Source of the DNA: a bacterium
Lineage (GTDB): Bacteria; UBP14; UBA6098; B30-G16
Direction of reading: 5' to 3'
NCBI GenBank assembly: GCA_030613005.1
Contig: JAUWMV010000022.1
Coordinates: 1 to 36,199 of the forward strand
DNA length: 36,199 bases
Positions 18,470-27,465 of this stretch are shown here, one piece after another (the first letter of the stretch is position 1; each line of letters begins with the position of its first letter). The notes beneath the pieces are model-generated. The model saw nothing but the letters and a program-made list of their open reading frames with translations. It did not search any database and was not told the DNA's origin. The position numbers were made by a program, and so were the translations under genes.

Positions 18470-18553
18470 CTCTCTCCATAGGGAGAGGGTGATTCCGACG
18501 AAGTCGGAATCGGGTGAGGGGGTGAAGTAAAGTCGGAATCGGGTGAGGATGTG
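18470..18553. repeat. palindromic element copy E, inverted
   Basis: It reads CTCTCTCCATAGGGAGAG, GATTCCGACGAAGTCGGAATC, CGGGTGAGGGGGTG, then a second partial end (AAGTCGGAATCGGGTGAGG). Only one half of the long element is present, plus an extra terminal piece as in copies B and C. It sits between the convergent lipoprotein and aminotransferase genes. Confidence 0.8.
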
Positions 18554-18629
18554 ATAAAAGTCATACCTGCGTGAGGAATTAGAGCACAATATTATATAAA
18601 CAAATAATCAAAAGCAATCGCAGGATTTT

Positions 18630-19733
18630 TTATGCAATTAAGTGTTCTAATGTATTAGCAACAAATTCCTGTTGATTAAACGTAATTTCTGGGTATAGCG
18701 GCAGACTTAAAGCCTTCGACGAAAGCAATTCTGCATTTGGAAAATCACCCTTGTTATAACTAAGATGAGCGTAAGCTGGTTGTTGATGAAGCGGAACCGG
18801 ATAGTGAATACCAGCACCAATTCCACGATTCTTCATTTCATCGAGAACTTCATCGCGATTATTAATCTGAATAACGAATAAATGATAAACATGCTTAACC
18901 TGCGGCGTAACTTTCGGAAGTATTATGTTTTCAATATTCGAGAGCAATTCATTGTAATTCTTAGCTTTTTCTATACGCTTCTCTGTCCATTCCTGAATGT
19001 ATTTCATTTTTACATTAAGCACGGCAGCCTGTAAACCGTCGAGTCTGCTGTTCAATCCCTCGAAATCGTGAATGTACTTTTTAGTTCTACCATGGTTACT
19101 GAGCATTTTAGCTCTAAAATAAAATTTCTCATTATTAGTAACAATAGCTCCAGCATCGCCATAAGCCCCAAGGTTTTTTCCGGGATAAAAGCTAAAACAT
19201 CCAATATGTCCAATCGATCCAGCACGATTCCCCTTGTATTCAGCACCATGAGCTTGTGCACTATCCTCGACGACCCACAGATTATATTTAGCTGCTACTT
19301 CCATAATCCGATCCATGTCTGCCGGTTGACCATACAGATGCACAGGAATAATCGCTTTTGTTTTTTCGGAAATTGCAGATTCGATTTTATTTACGTCCAT
19401 ATTATATGTCTGAGGATCGCAATCCACGAAAACTGGTTTAGCGCCAGTCATTCCAATTGCCTCTGCAGTAGCAATAAAAGTGTTTGCGGCAGTAATGACC
19501 TCATCGCCGAAACCGACATTCAATGTCCTTAATGCGATATAAAGTGCATCCGTTCCATTTCCAACACCAAGAGCGTATCTTGTATTGCAGAATCGAGCGA
19601 AATTATCTTCGAATTTTGCTGCTTCCTTGCCACCGATGAATTGTGTAGAATTGAGAACTCTTTCAAAAGAAATGGCTATTTCATCTTTAATTAGCTCATA
19701 CTGAGCTTTTAGGTCTACAAGAGGTATTTTCAT
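18630..19733 (-). CDS. DegT/DnrJ/EryC1/StrS sugar aminotransferase (WbpE-like)
   Basis: Encodes 367 residues of a PLP enzyme that transaminates nucleotide-linked keto sugars. GVGNGTDALYIAL binds phosphate, VVEDSAQAHGA holds the ring-contacting Asp157, and SFYPGKNLGAYGDAGAI carries the Schiff-base Lys186. Its partners, an acetyltransferase overlapping its start by 4 bases and a Gfo/Idh dehydrogenase further upstream, match the WbpB-WbpE-WbpD set that turns UDP-GlcNAc uronate into the 3-acetamido sugar. By that analogy its substrate would be UDP-3-keto-GlcNAcA with glutamate as donor. GGGAG precedes the ATG. Other 3-amino sugar pathways cannot be excluded. Confidence 0.9.
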   Translation of the reverse strand: MKIPLVDLKAQYELIKDEIAISFERVLNSTQFIGGKEAAKFEDNFARFCNTRYALGVGNGTDALYIALRTLNVGFGDEVITAANTFIATAEAIGMTGAKPVFVDCDPQTYNMDVNKIESAISEKTKAIIPVHLYGQPADMDRIMEVAAKYNLWVVEDSAQAHGAEYKGNRAGSIGHIGCFSFYPGKNLGAYGDAGAIVTNNEKFYFRAKMLSNHGRTKKYIHDFEGLNSRLDGLQAAVLNVKMKYIQEWTEKRIEKAKNYNELLSNIENIILPKVTPQVKHVYHLFVIQINNRDEVLDEMKNRGIGAGIHYPVPLHQQPAYAHLSYNKGDFPNAELLSSKALSLPLYPEITFNQQEFVANTLEHLIA

Positions 19734-20380
19734 TCGTATTCACTCCCAAAGTAAGGTTTTTCAATTAAATTATACGGACATTTAAGTTCTCTAACATCTT
19801 TAATAACTTTTGCAGGACAACCAGCCACAACCTTATATGCTGGGACATCCCTTGTAACGATTGCACCAGCTCCTACCAAGGAATATTCGCCGATAACAAT
19901 ATCTGGCAGCAGAGTTGAATTTGCACCGATCTTTGCACCAATTTTCACTGTTGCACCTTTTAGACATTCCTTAGCTTTGGGGCATAACGGATGATATGCG
20001 TTGGTTAGCACGACATTAGGTCCTATCCAGCATCCATCCTCGAGTATGCTGAATTCAGGTATAAATGCCTGAGAATGTATTCGCACTTTATTCCCAATTT
20101 TAACATGATGCTCGATTATTGAATGTGTCCCGATACTGACATTGTCGCCAATTACGTTATGTTCGCGTATCATAGCATTATGCCCAGTTTGGAAATGTGC
20201 ACCGATAACATTGCCTGCATATATTACCGTATGTGACCGTATAACTGCTTCATCGCCGATAACCGTTTCAATTTCACCCGGTTTGAATCCCTTAGGAGGC
20301 ACACCAATAATAACGTAATCGTGAATTATCACATTATGTCCTAATTTTACATTAGGAAAAATCTTATAATTACTGTTCAT
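19730..20380 (-). CDS. left-handed beta-helix (hexapeptide) N-acetyltransferase (WbpD-like)
   Basis: Encodes 216 residues, almost entirely hexapeptide repeats of the [LIV]-G-x4 type (IGDEAV, IGAHFQ, IGDNVS, IGNKVR, IGPNVV, IGAKIG, IGEYSL, VGAGAI), forming a left-handed beta helix that trimerises and binds acetyl-CoA between subunits. The loop LTNAYHPLCPKAK after IGPNVV matches the TNxYNP region of sugar acetyltransferases such as WlbB/WbpD. The tail AGCPAKVIKDVREL is typical. It overlaps the dehydrogenase upstream by 11 bases and the aminotransferase downstream by 4, so translation is probably coupled. It has more N-terminal coils than the short WlbB proteins, so the exact acceptor sugar is inferred. 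Confidence 0.88.
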   Translation of the reverse strand: MNSNYKIFPNVKLGHNVIIHDYVIIGVPPKGFKPGEIETVIGDEAVIRSHTVIYAGNVIGAHFQTGHNAMIREHNVIGDNVSIGTHSIIEHHVKIGNKVRIHSQAFIPEFSILEDGCWIGPNVVLTNAYHPLCPKAKECLKGATVKIGAKIGANSTLLPDIVIGEYSLVGAGAIVTRDVPAYKVVAGCPAKVIKDVRELKCPYNLIEKPYFGSEYE

Positions 20381-21437
20381 CTCTCGTTCCTAATTTGCTT
20401 TTCACTGGTCTAAATTTCAGGAATATTTCCTTACCTGTCTCAGCAGATTCGTAAATAGCGTTAACAATTTCCACAAATTTACGACCCTCTAATCCATCGA
20501 TAAAACCGTCCATATCTTTTTGAAGACTTTTAACCACGTCCTCAAGAAATTGTGTGTGGTTCCAAGCAAAAACATTCGGATTTAATGCGTACTTTTCAAA
20601 TACTATCTCATCCTCAGGTTCTGGTTCGGCAAAGTTCCATATCTTTAATTCATTCATAAAAAAACCACCAATTTCAACAGACCCTTTCTCCCCAAGAATG
20701 GATATCGAGCCCTCGAGGTCTTTGGGTCGAGTTGCAGTAGTAGCCTCAATTATGCCTAACGCGTCATTTTTGAATCTAACAATAACGGCAGCAGTATCCT
20801 CAGCTTCAATATCAACTAATTGAGTGGCATTCATTGCCATTACGCTGTCAACCTCACCCATCATCCAGAGCAACATATCTACATGATGAGCAGCCTGATT
20901 AGCTAATACACCACCATCATTTCCCCAAGTTCCCCTCCACTCTTTTTGATCATAATACTCCTGTGTCCGACGCCATCGAACACGAACCGTGCCCAAAACT
21001 AACCTTCCAAAACGACCACGGTCTATTGCATCTTTGAGTTTCTGAATAGGTACATTAAATCTATTCTGATGTACTACGAAAATTTTGTTGTTATATCTTC
21101 TGCAAGCCTTAAGCATTGCGTCGGCATCATCGATTCTGAGAGACATCGGTTTCTCGATGACAAAACTTTTACCGAATTTCGCCAGATCAAGCATTGTTTT
21201 GGCATGGTTGCCGGATGGAGTTTATATTGTTAATACATCAAATTTCTCATTTTCTGCCATCTCGACTGGGTTACAATATGCTTTAATACCATATTTATCT
21301 GCAACAATCTGCGCTTTATTCTTATTTATGTCGCAAACTGCTGCAAGTTCCGCATCAGTTACTCGTTCTATGGACAGAAAGTGTTTTTTGGATACAGCAC
21401 CGCAACCAACTATCGCAAATCTAATCTTTTTATTCAT
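20370..21437 (-). pseudogene. Gfo/Idh/MocA sugar dehydrogenase (WbpB/WlbA-like) with in-frame stop
   Basis: A single reading frame of ~355 codons is interrupted by one TAA at 21222-21224 (codon 72). The first part has the dinucleotide fold (RFAIVGCGAVSKKH, AAVCDIN). The frame resumes as TPSGNHAKTMLDLAKFGKSFVIEKPMSL, containing the catalytic Lys of the EKP motif, then GGVLANQAAHHVDMLLWMMG and EATTATRPKDLEGSISILGEKG, which closely resemble WlbA/WbpB. It would oxidise UDP-GlcNAc uronate at C3. The stop falls in the conserved strand before TPSGNH, and no frame shift is involved. A single base change from Leu TTA or Ser TCA would explain it. The ATG at 21437 follows GGAG. An internal ATG at 21194 would omit the NAD fold. 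Confidence 0.85.
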
Positions 21438-21449
21438 GGATATCTCCAC

Positions 21450-21870
21450 TTTAAAGCTATACTTAACATTCAGCTAAAAATCTCTGGTTTTAAATAATAA
21501 ATCAAAATAAAAAAGAAGTTCCAAAAGTCAAACTATTTCATTAATCTTAGAAGGCTGAAACCTAACGATAAAAGATAAGTTTTTCTACGCTTATAATATA
21601 AAACAAAAGATGAATTTTAATACAATATCATTCATAAGCATCTTTAAGTGTAAAAGAAGAGCAAAAAAACTTGATAAACAGTCAATTAAAAATTAAATAC
21701 ATAATTATCGATAATCAGTTAATTAACCTTTATATTATGAAATTGTTGAATCCTGAACTGTTGAGCGAATAAATTTTTATGTTGTAGATAATTAGTAAAA
21801 TACATTTGCGAAATATCATCATATTTACAATGAAAATGAATTTTTATAAACTATCGAAAGGAGTAAAGAA
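21450..21870. other. divergent A+T-rich intergenic region
   Basis: About 420 bases between the sugar operon and the acetyl-CoA hydrolase gene, transcribed away from each other. It is strongly A+T-rich and must hold both promoters. One candidate is listed at 21504-21531. No palindromic element of the repeat family is present. A short plus-strand frame at 21806-22126 overlaps the next gene in another frame and is not credible. Confidence 0.5.
21504..21531 (-). promoter_or_regulatory. candidate sigma-70 promoter of the sugar operon
   Basis: On the minus strand, TTGACT (21526-21531) and TATTTT (21504-21509) are separated by 16 bases, about 67 bases before the dehydrogenase start. The -35 is good and the -10 weak. 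In such A+T-rich sequence chance matches are common. Confidence 0.3.
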
Positions 21871-23172
21871 ATGTATACTGCAGAATACCAAGAAAAACTT
21901 ACAACACCCGAGAAAGCTGTTGCAAGCATCAGAAATTCGGATACAGTTGTTCATGGTATGGCAATCGGGGAACCGCCAGCGCTCTTCGGTGCAATCGCAG
22001 ACAGAGTTAGAAACAGTAAGCTTCGGGATATCAAGATCTACTCAATGCTTCACATGGATCATGCTGCTAAAACCATTTTGTCTCCTGATGTCTGTGATAA
22101 AATTCACATTTACAGTTGGTTTGTAGGCAGTCCAGACAGAATTTTGATCAAGACAGGACGGGACTTTTACGTGCCCAACGAGTTTCATCAAATTCCGAGG
22201 ATATGTCGTGACTTTATGGATATAGATATTGTAATAACGACAGTTTCGCCTATCGATAAAGCTGGTTATTTCACATTCGGTGCAGTTAACGACTACATAT
22301 CAACCGCAGCAAGGCATTGCAAAAAACTCATCGTCGAGGTTAACCCACAAATGCCCCGTGTCTTTGGGGATTCGCTTTTACACATATCTGAGGTCGATGC
22401 AATAGTTGAATATGATACACCTCTTATGGAATATAAGCCAAAAGAATCCAAGCCTGAGGCTAAGATAATTGGTAAAAAAATAGCTGAACTAATCCCTGAT
22501 GGAGCAACAATTCAGTTGGGAATCGGCGGGATCCCTAATGCAGTAACCAGCTCTCTTGAGAACCATAAAGATCTTGGAGCTCACTCAGAGGTCATGTGTT
22601 CAGGTATGGTCAATTTGATAAAAAAAGGTGTAATCACAGGAAGGAAAAAGAACCTGAATCCTCGGAAACACGTATTTACTAATGCACTGGGAGACAAAGA
22701 GATGTATGATTTCATAGATGATAATCCCAGTATGGAAAGTTATCCTGTTTCCTATATCAATTCACCCTATATTATTTCACAAAATGAGAATATGATCTCA
22801 ATCAATTCCACGATAGAGGTAGACCTTCTCGGACAATGCAATTCTGAGTTTATTGAAGGATTCGAGTTCAGTGGTGCTGGTGGGCAGCTCGATTATGTGC
22901 GCGGTGCATTTAAATCCGAAGGCGGCAAGTCGTTCATTGCATTTTATTCGACTGCACATGATGGTAATGTCTCTCGAATCGTATCTCGCTTCAAACCGGG
23001 AACCGCGGTTACAACTCCAAGAATGGATACTCATTACCTCGTGACAGAGTATGGGTTGTTCAATATGAAAGGGAAATCGACGAGAGAAAGAGCATTGGAT
23101 ATTATAAATCTTGCACATCCGAAATTCCGTGATGATTTAATAAAAGAAGCAGAAAAAATGCATTTGATTTGA
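21871..23172 (+). CDS. acetyl-CoA hydrolase/transferase family protein (4-hydroxybutyrate CoA-transferase type)
   Basis: Encodes 433 residues of the class I CoA-transferase family that moves CoA between acetyl-CoA and a carboxylic acid through a glutamyl-CoA intermediate. Features: TVVHGMAIGEPPALF in the N-terminal domain, the glycine loop IQLGIGGIPNAVTSSLENHKDLG, and FSGAGGQLDYVRGAFKSEGGKSF plus TAHDGNVSRIVSRF in the C-terminal domain, as in the Cat2/4-hydroxybutyrate CoA-transferase group. The true acceptor (acetate, butyrate, 4-hydroxybutyrate, succinate) cannot be read from the sequence. AAAGGAG lies seven bases before the ATG. It stands alone, with no fermentation genes beside it, and fits an anaerobic metabolism. 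Confidence 0.88.
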   Translation: MYTAEYQEKLTTPEKAVASIRNSDTVVHGMAIGEPPALFGAIADRVRNSKLRDIKIYSMLHMDHAAKTILSPDVCDKIHIYSWFVGSPDRILIKTGRDFYVPNEFHQIPRICRDFMDIDIVITTVSPIDKAGYFTFGAVNDYISTAARHCKKLIVEVNPQMPRVFGDSLLHISEVDAIVEYDTPLMEYKPKESKPEAKIIGKKIAELIPDGATIQLGIGGIPNAVTSSLENHKDLGAHSEVMCSGMVNLIKKGVITGRKKNLNPRKHVFTNALGDKEMYDFIDDNPSMESYPVSYINSPYIISQNENMISINSTIEVDLLGQCNSEFIEGFEFSGAGGQLDYVRGAFKSEGGKSFIAFYSTAHDGNVSRIVSRFKPGTAVTTPRMDTHYLVTEYGLFNMKGKSTRERALDIINLAHPKFRDDLIKEAEKMHLI

Positions 23173-23275
23173 TTCCTTTATTATTTTAAAACTATACATA
23201 GTCAAAAAAACTAACATATCAGTTTCATATAATACAATTTCCTGAAAAACATATGATACGCATTTCAACTTTCAT

Positions 23276-23400
23276 TCCCTCACTCGACTCCGACTATTAA
23301 CCCCCTCACCCGGTTTCGACTATCGTCTCGCAACCACCCTCTCCCCAAGGAGAGGGTAAAAAATCGCACAGACTTATGCTCCCTTATCTCCATGAGAAGA
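23276..23400. repeat. palindromic element copy F, degenerate
   Basis: It contains CCCTCACTCGACTCCGAC, a second left end CCCCCTCACCCGGTTTCGAC, then CCCTCTCCCCAAGGAGAGGG and a worn right half (CTCCCTTATCTCC). Order and duplicated left end match copies B and C, with many substitutions. It fills the gap between the convergent acetyl-CoA hydrolase and apgM genes. Confidence 0.75.
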
Positions 23401-23438
23401 AAAGTGCTGGTGTATTGGGAAAGTAAATTAACAATCCT

Positions 23439-24644
23439 TTATGCACCAAACTTCTTTAATCTTCGAGCATTGGCTAACATAAGAGGAACAATTGCAAAAC
23501 CCGGAAAATGGCCAAGGATGCCCTTTGCGCATTCTCGCTCCGAGAATTTTTTTGCATCATCTCTGAAAGCAAACTTACTGGAAAGAAGTAACGGAACGCC
23601 ATGCCAACTATGCGATTTTAGCACCGATGGTGTTGCATGATCACCTGTAATTACGAGAACATCCGGATCAAGATCCAAAAGCACTTGGATCTCTCTGTCT
23701 ACTTCCTCGATTATTTGGACTTTCCCAGCGAAATTGCCATCCTCACCCATAGAGTCAGTTTTCTTTATATGAATGAAAAAGAAGTCGTATTTGTCCCAGA
23801 GTTTCCTTGTCATTTCAAATTCCTGAGCAATGCTAAATCCCGAGGCATTTGGCGTGTCCATACCTACAAGACTTGCAAGACCGCGATACATTGGATATGT
23901 GGCAATGCCCACCGCTCTCAATCCGTATCGTTCATCAAAATGCTGCAAATCAGGAAGAAGCGAATAACCTCGCATCAAAACACTATTGGCAGGATGTTGA
24001 TCGATGAGAATCTCTGTTGCTAACTCGATGAATTTGTTTATTATTCTTGCAGATTTTTCCGCATTCGGCTTAAGTGGTTTTGCTGGAACCGGTCGTTCAC
24101 CTGTAACCTGAGGATCGGCATCACTTAGCATATCGGATAGACCAGAACCCTTGAAAATCACAGCAAATCTGTATTCCATGCTTACAGCCATCTCAACCTC
24201 AATATCGTAAATTCTTTTAATTTTCGAGCTTAACATATCGATATATCTCTGTCCCTGCTCAGATGAGATTCTGCCAGCACGCCTGTCAGTTATAATTCCA
24301 TCGACCATCGTGCAGAAATTACCGCGTACCGCCAGCTCACCTTTCCCAACCTTCATCCCAATCCCTAACGCCTCCAGAACGCCACGACCGATCTGATATT
24401 TAACTGGATCGAAACCGAAAAGAGCTAGATGTCCTGGTCCACTTCCCGGAGTAATTCCAATTCCGACAGGTCTTTGAATGCCTGTCGAGCCGCTCGCTGC
24501 AAGCTTGTCCAATCGTGGGGTATTTGCAGCTTCCAATTCCGTTAAGCCATTATCGTCGGTCGTTCCACCTAAGCCGTCTATGACTAACATAACAAGTTTT
24601 GAATCGTTCCTTATTATCAATTCGGGCAAAATCATTTCATACAT
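23439..24644 (-). CDS. apgM: cofactor-independent phosphoglycerate mutase, archaeal type
   Basis: Encodes 401 residues of the alkaline-phosphatase superfamily enzyme interconverting 3- and 2-phosphoglycerate in glycolysis and gluconeogenesis. VMLVIDGLGG provides the first metal ligand, TPGSGPGHLALFG the phosphorylated Ser68, and VLVITGDHATPSVLKSHSWHGVPLLL the C-terminal metal ligands. LEAANTPRLDKLA is characteristic. At ~400 residues it belongs to the archaeal ApgM group, found also in many anaerobic bacteria, rather than the ~510-residue GpmI. GGGAGG before the ATG fixes the start. It is divergent from mnmG. Confidence 0.93.
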   Translation of the reverse strand: MYEMILPELIIRNDSKLVMLVIDGLGGTTDDNGLTELEAANTPRLDKLAASGSTGIQRPVGIGITPGSGPGHLALFGFDPVKYQIGRGVLEALGIGMKVGKGELAVRGNFCTMVDGIITDRRAGRISSEQGQRYIDMLSSKIKRIYDIEVEMAVSMEYRFAVIFKGSGLSDMLSDADPQVTGERPVPAKPLKPNAEKSARIINKFIELATEILIDQHPANSVLMRGYSLLPDLQHFDERYGLRAVGIATYPMYRGLASLVGMDTPNASGFSIAQEFEMTRKLWDKYDFFFIHIKKTDSMGEDGNFAGKVQIIEEVDREIQVLLDLDPDVLVITGDHATPSVLKSHSWHGVPLLLSSKFAFRDDAKKFSERECAKGILGHFPGFAIVPLMLANARRLKKFGA

Positions 24645-24739
24645 TATATCCTCCCTGATTAACCCATAATTTAATCTGTTACTTTAACAACTTCAATCTT
24701 TTTATTGTGTGTTATATATTCTGCACTAATTTAGATGCC

Positions 24740-26611
24740 GTGATCAATAAAAATACGAAATTCGATATTATTGTAGTCGGTGGAGGACATGGTGGCATCG
24801 AGGCTGCTGTTTCGGCTTCGAAGCTCGGTATGGATGTTCTATTAGTTACTCTCGATGTACACGCAACCGGCAGAATGAGCTGTAATCCAGCAATAGGCGG
24901 CATAGCCAAAAGTCGCGTTGTTCGTGAGGTCGACGCTATGGGTGGATTGATGTCGCAAGCAGCAGATTCAACCGGGATACAATTTAGAGTTCTCAATCGT
25001 AAAAAAGGTCCTGCGGTTCAGGCAACACGCTCTCAGAACGAGCGGTCCGAATATGAATTTGAGATAAATCGACTTCTCATAGCGCATAAAAGAATAACAA
25101 TAATTCAGGGAAACATTGTAGAGATAATAATAGAATCAAATTACATTGCTGGAGTTATACTCGAAAACGGCGATGAGTTTCAATGCTCTGCTGTTATTCT
25201 GGCGACTGGAACTTTTCTGGGTGGGAAAATATACATAGGTCACAACATTTACGATAAAGGGAGAATAGGAGAAAGTGCCGATTGTAAGCTCAGCCAATCG
25301 CTTGAAAATGCCGGATTAAGTCTATTGCGATTTAAGACTGGAACACCTCCAAGGATATTAAGATCGTCTATCGATTTCTCTGCAACCAAAATCCAACTGG
25401 GCGAGGAGGATTACTTTCCGTTTTCATTAAATAATGAGGTTGTTCTTCCAGTTAGCCAACAGGAATGCTGTTTCATAACATGGACAAACGAGAAAACACA
25501 TCGTGTAGTGCAGGAAAATTTGAAAAATTCCGCTTTATACGGTGGCATGATAACTGGTATAGGACCGAGATATTGCCCGTCGATAGAAACTAAAATCGTT
25601 AAATTCCCTGGACACAATAAACATATTGTTTTTATAGAACCTGAGGGTCGCGAATCCGTTGAAATGTATCCCAACGGCATCTCAAACTCGCTTCCCGAGG
25701 AGATACAACTAAAAATGCTCCACACAATCCCGGGATTGGAGAACGCTGAGATAACAGTACCCGGTTACGCAGTGGAATACGATGTTGTCGAGCCGACGCA
25801 AATTTCACATAGTCTTATGTCGAAATCTATTTCAGGTTTATTTTTTGCAGGTCAGATAATGGGAACCTCGGGTTATGAAGAGGCTGCCGGACTTGGTCTC
25901 CTTGCAGGAATCAACGCTGCAAATTGGATTTGCAAAAGAGAAAGTATAATATTTACTCGAGACAAAAGCTACATCGGTGTTATGATCGACGATCTTGTTG
26001 TTTCAGGTGTTGATGAACCTTATAGACTTCTTACAGGTCGTTCAGAATTCAGATTGTTGCTTCGCGAGGATAATGCATGGCTATCAGTATTCGAGACATT
26101 ACCACATGACATTCTCGAAGCAATTTCTGGCGATCGATATTACATAATGCTTCAATGGTATAAATCTCTTAATCAAGTTAGAGAATTTATTTTTTCAAGA
26201 TCGATAAAAAGTCGAGAGGCTGATGAATTAGGCGTTGCTCAGGGAACCTTATTGAAGGACTATTGTAATCGACCCGAAGCCCGATGGGAAAAGCTCTCGA
26301 GAATGTATGCTGAAATAGCTTGCTTACCTGCAAGACCTTCATCGACGCTTCTAACAGAGTTTAAATACGAGGGTTATATTAATAGACAACTTCGGGATGC
26401 GGAAAAAATAAACAAACTTCACACGCTGAAAATTCCAGTTGATATGAATTACAAGGAAATAGGTCTCAGGCGTGAGGCTGTGGATAAATTCGAGAAAGCA
26501 CAACCGAAAGATATCGCTCACGCATCAAAAATTCCCGGTATAACACCGTCAGACCTGACTTCGTTAGTGAGCGCAATAAACAAATTGTTTCATATGAAAC
26601 ATTCCACCTAA
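24740..26611 (+). CDS. mnmG: tRNA uridine 5-carboxymethylaminomethyl modification enzyme MnmG
   Basis: Encodes 623 residues (E. coli has 629). With MnmE it builds cmnm5 on wobble uridine 34 of several tRNAs, using FAD, methylene-THF and glycine. The FAD-binding start is FDIIVVGGGHGGIEAA. MSCNPAIGGIAKSRVVREVDAMGG, GTFLGGKIYIG and the tail motifs SRSEFRLLLREDNA and AAGLGLLAGINAA are family hallmarks. The start is uncertain: I chose the GTG at 24740 (MINKNTKFD) because it gives normal length. A GTG at 24707 would add 11 residues, and neither has a clear ribosome site. It is followed 6 bases later by rsmG, the widespread gidA-gidB arrangement. MnmE is not in the window. Confidence 0.95.
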   Translation: MINKNTKFDIIVVGGGHGGIEAAVSASKLGMDVLLVTLDVHATGRMSCNPAIGGIAKSRVVREVDAMGGLMSQAADSTGIQFRVLNRKKGPAVQATRSQNERSEYEFEINRLLIAHKRITIIQGNIVEIIIESNYIAGVILENGDEFQCSAVILATGTFLGGKIYIGHNIYDKGRIGESADCKLSQSLENAGLSLLRFKTGTPPRILRSSIDFSATKIQLGEEDYFPFSLNNEVVLPVSQQECCFITWTNEKTHRVVQENLKNSALYGGMITGIGPRYCPSIETKIVKFPGHNKHIVFIEPEGRESVEMYPNGISNSLPEEIQLKMLHTIPGLENAEITVPGYAVEYDVVEPTQISHSLMSKSISGLFFAGQIMGTSGYEEAAGLGLLAGINAANWICKRESIIFTRDKSYIGVMIDDLVVSGVDEPYRLLTGRSEFRLLLREDNAWLSVFETLPHDILEAISGDRYYIMLQWYKSLNQVREFIFSRSIKSREADELGVAQGTLLKDYCNRPEARWEKLSRMYAEIACLPARPSSTLLTEFKYEGYINRQLRDAEKINKLHTLKIPVDMNYKEIGLRREAVDKFEKAQPKDIAHASKIPGITPSDLTSLVSAINKLFHMKHST

Positions 26612-26617
26612 GATAAT

Positions 26618-27274
26618 ATGGTTCATTGGGATGCATTAAAAAAGATATTACACGAAAAACAACCGTCGATCCCAATAGATTTCTGGGATAAAATCGATGT
26701 ATTTGAAAATCTCGTTAAAATACACAATAAGGCGTTAAGCCTAACCTCATCGACGGATAGAGACAAAATCCGCGATAGGCATATCTCCGATTCCCTTGCA
26801 CTCCTTCTATTTATAGATCTTTCGGATTTTAAGACATGTCTCGACATTGGCGCTGGAGCAGGATTTCCCGGTATTGTTCTTTCTGCAGCATTCCCAAAAT
26901 GTAGCTTCACATTATGCGATTCATCACACAAGAAGACTAAATTCCTAAATCTTTGTGTCGATAAATTAAACCTCAAAAACGTGACAATTTATCCCGATCG
27001 CGCTGAAAACATCAAAGATAAATTCGATCTAATAACAATACGTGCAACCGGACCGCTCAAGAAAACTATTCCAACAGCTTTGAAAAAAATAGAATCAAAC
27101 GGTATTATTGCGGTTTGGGTCGGAAGAACTTTCATTCAAAATATCGGCTGGTGGAAATCATTTATCAAAAAGAGAAACGGACAGGTTAAAATATTTCCAT
27201 ACCCACCGGAAATTTTCCCTAAATGCGACCTTTCTATAGCAATTATCAAAGGAATCGAGAAGACACAAATGTAA
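26618..27274 (+). CDS. rsmG: 16S rRNA (guanine527-N7)-methyltransferase RsmG
   Basis: Encodes 218 residues of the SAM-dependent enzyme that methylates G527 of 16S rRNA. The SAM pocket is LDIGAGAGFPGIVLS (75-89), preceded by LTSSTDRDKIRDRHISDSL, a clear RsmG signature. DLITIRATGPLKK follows the Rossmann sheet. The start codon comes 6 bases after the mnmG stop with little ribosome site of its own, consistent with translational coupling in an mnmG-rsmG operon. Confidence 0.94.
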   Translation: MVHWDALKKILHEKQPSIPIDFWDKIDVFENLVKIHNKALSLTSSTDRDKIRDRHISDSLALLLFIDLSDFKTCLDIGAGAGFPGIVLSAAFPKCSFTLCDSSHKKTKFLNLCVDKLNLKNVTIYPDRAENIKDKFDLITIRATGPLKKTIPTALKKIESNGIIAVWVGRTFIQNIGWWKSFIKKRNGQVKIFPYPPEIFPKCDLSIAIIKGIEKTQM

Positions 27275-27351
27275 GCGAGCTGATTTAACACTTATCTTTA
27301 AATATTGAAATACCTATCACATTGAAAACTGAGTTAAACAGATAAGAACTA

Positions 27352-27381
27352 TTGAACTCACATTGACATGGAGCCTATAAT
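27352..27381 (+). promoter_or_regulatory. sigma-70-type promoter of the ykgJ-coaD-sppA operon
   Basis: TTGAAC (27352-27357) and a perfect TATAAT (27376-27381) are separated by 18 bases, about 85 bases before the ykgJ-like gene. The predicted leader contains the palindrome at 27411-27423. Confidence 0.5.
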
Positions 27382-27410
27382 GAATAGTGATTTCTTTTTC
27401 TCGTCCTTTT

Positions 27411-27423
27411 GGAAACAGTTTCC
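27411..27423. promoter_or_regulatory. short palindrome GGAAACAGTTTCC in the ykgJ leader
   Basis: A perfect 6+1+6 inverted repeat lying about 25-30 bases after the predicted transcript start and about 42 before the ykgJ-like start. It could be a repressor site or a short RNA hairpin. No regulator is identified. Confidence 0.35.
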
Positions 27424-27465
27424 GATTAATCTTGTTTAACATAAATTTATTCATAAATTATCGAT

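Noticed and set aside
21222-21224. Recoded stop (selenocysteine or pyrrolysine) in the dehydrogenase
   Set aside because: The codon is TAA, not TGA or TAG, and the family has no catalytic residue at this position.
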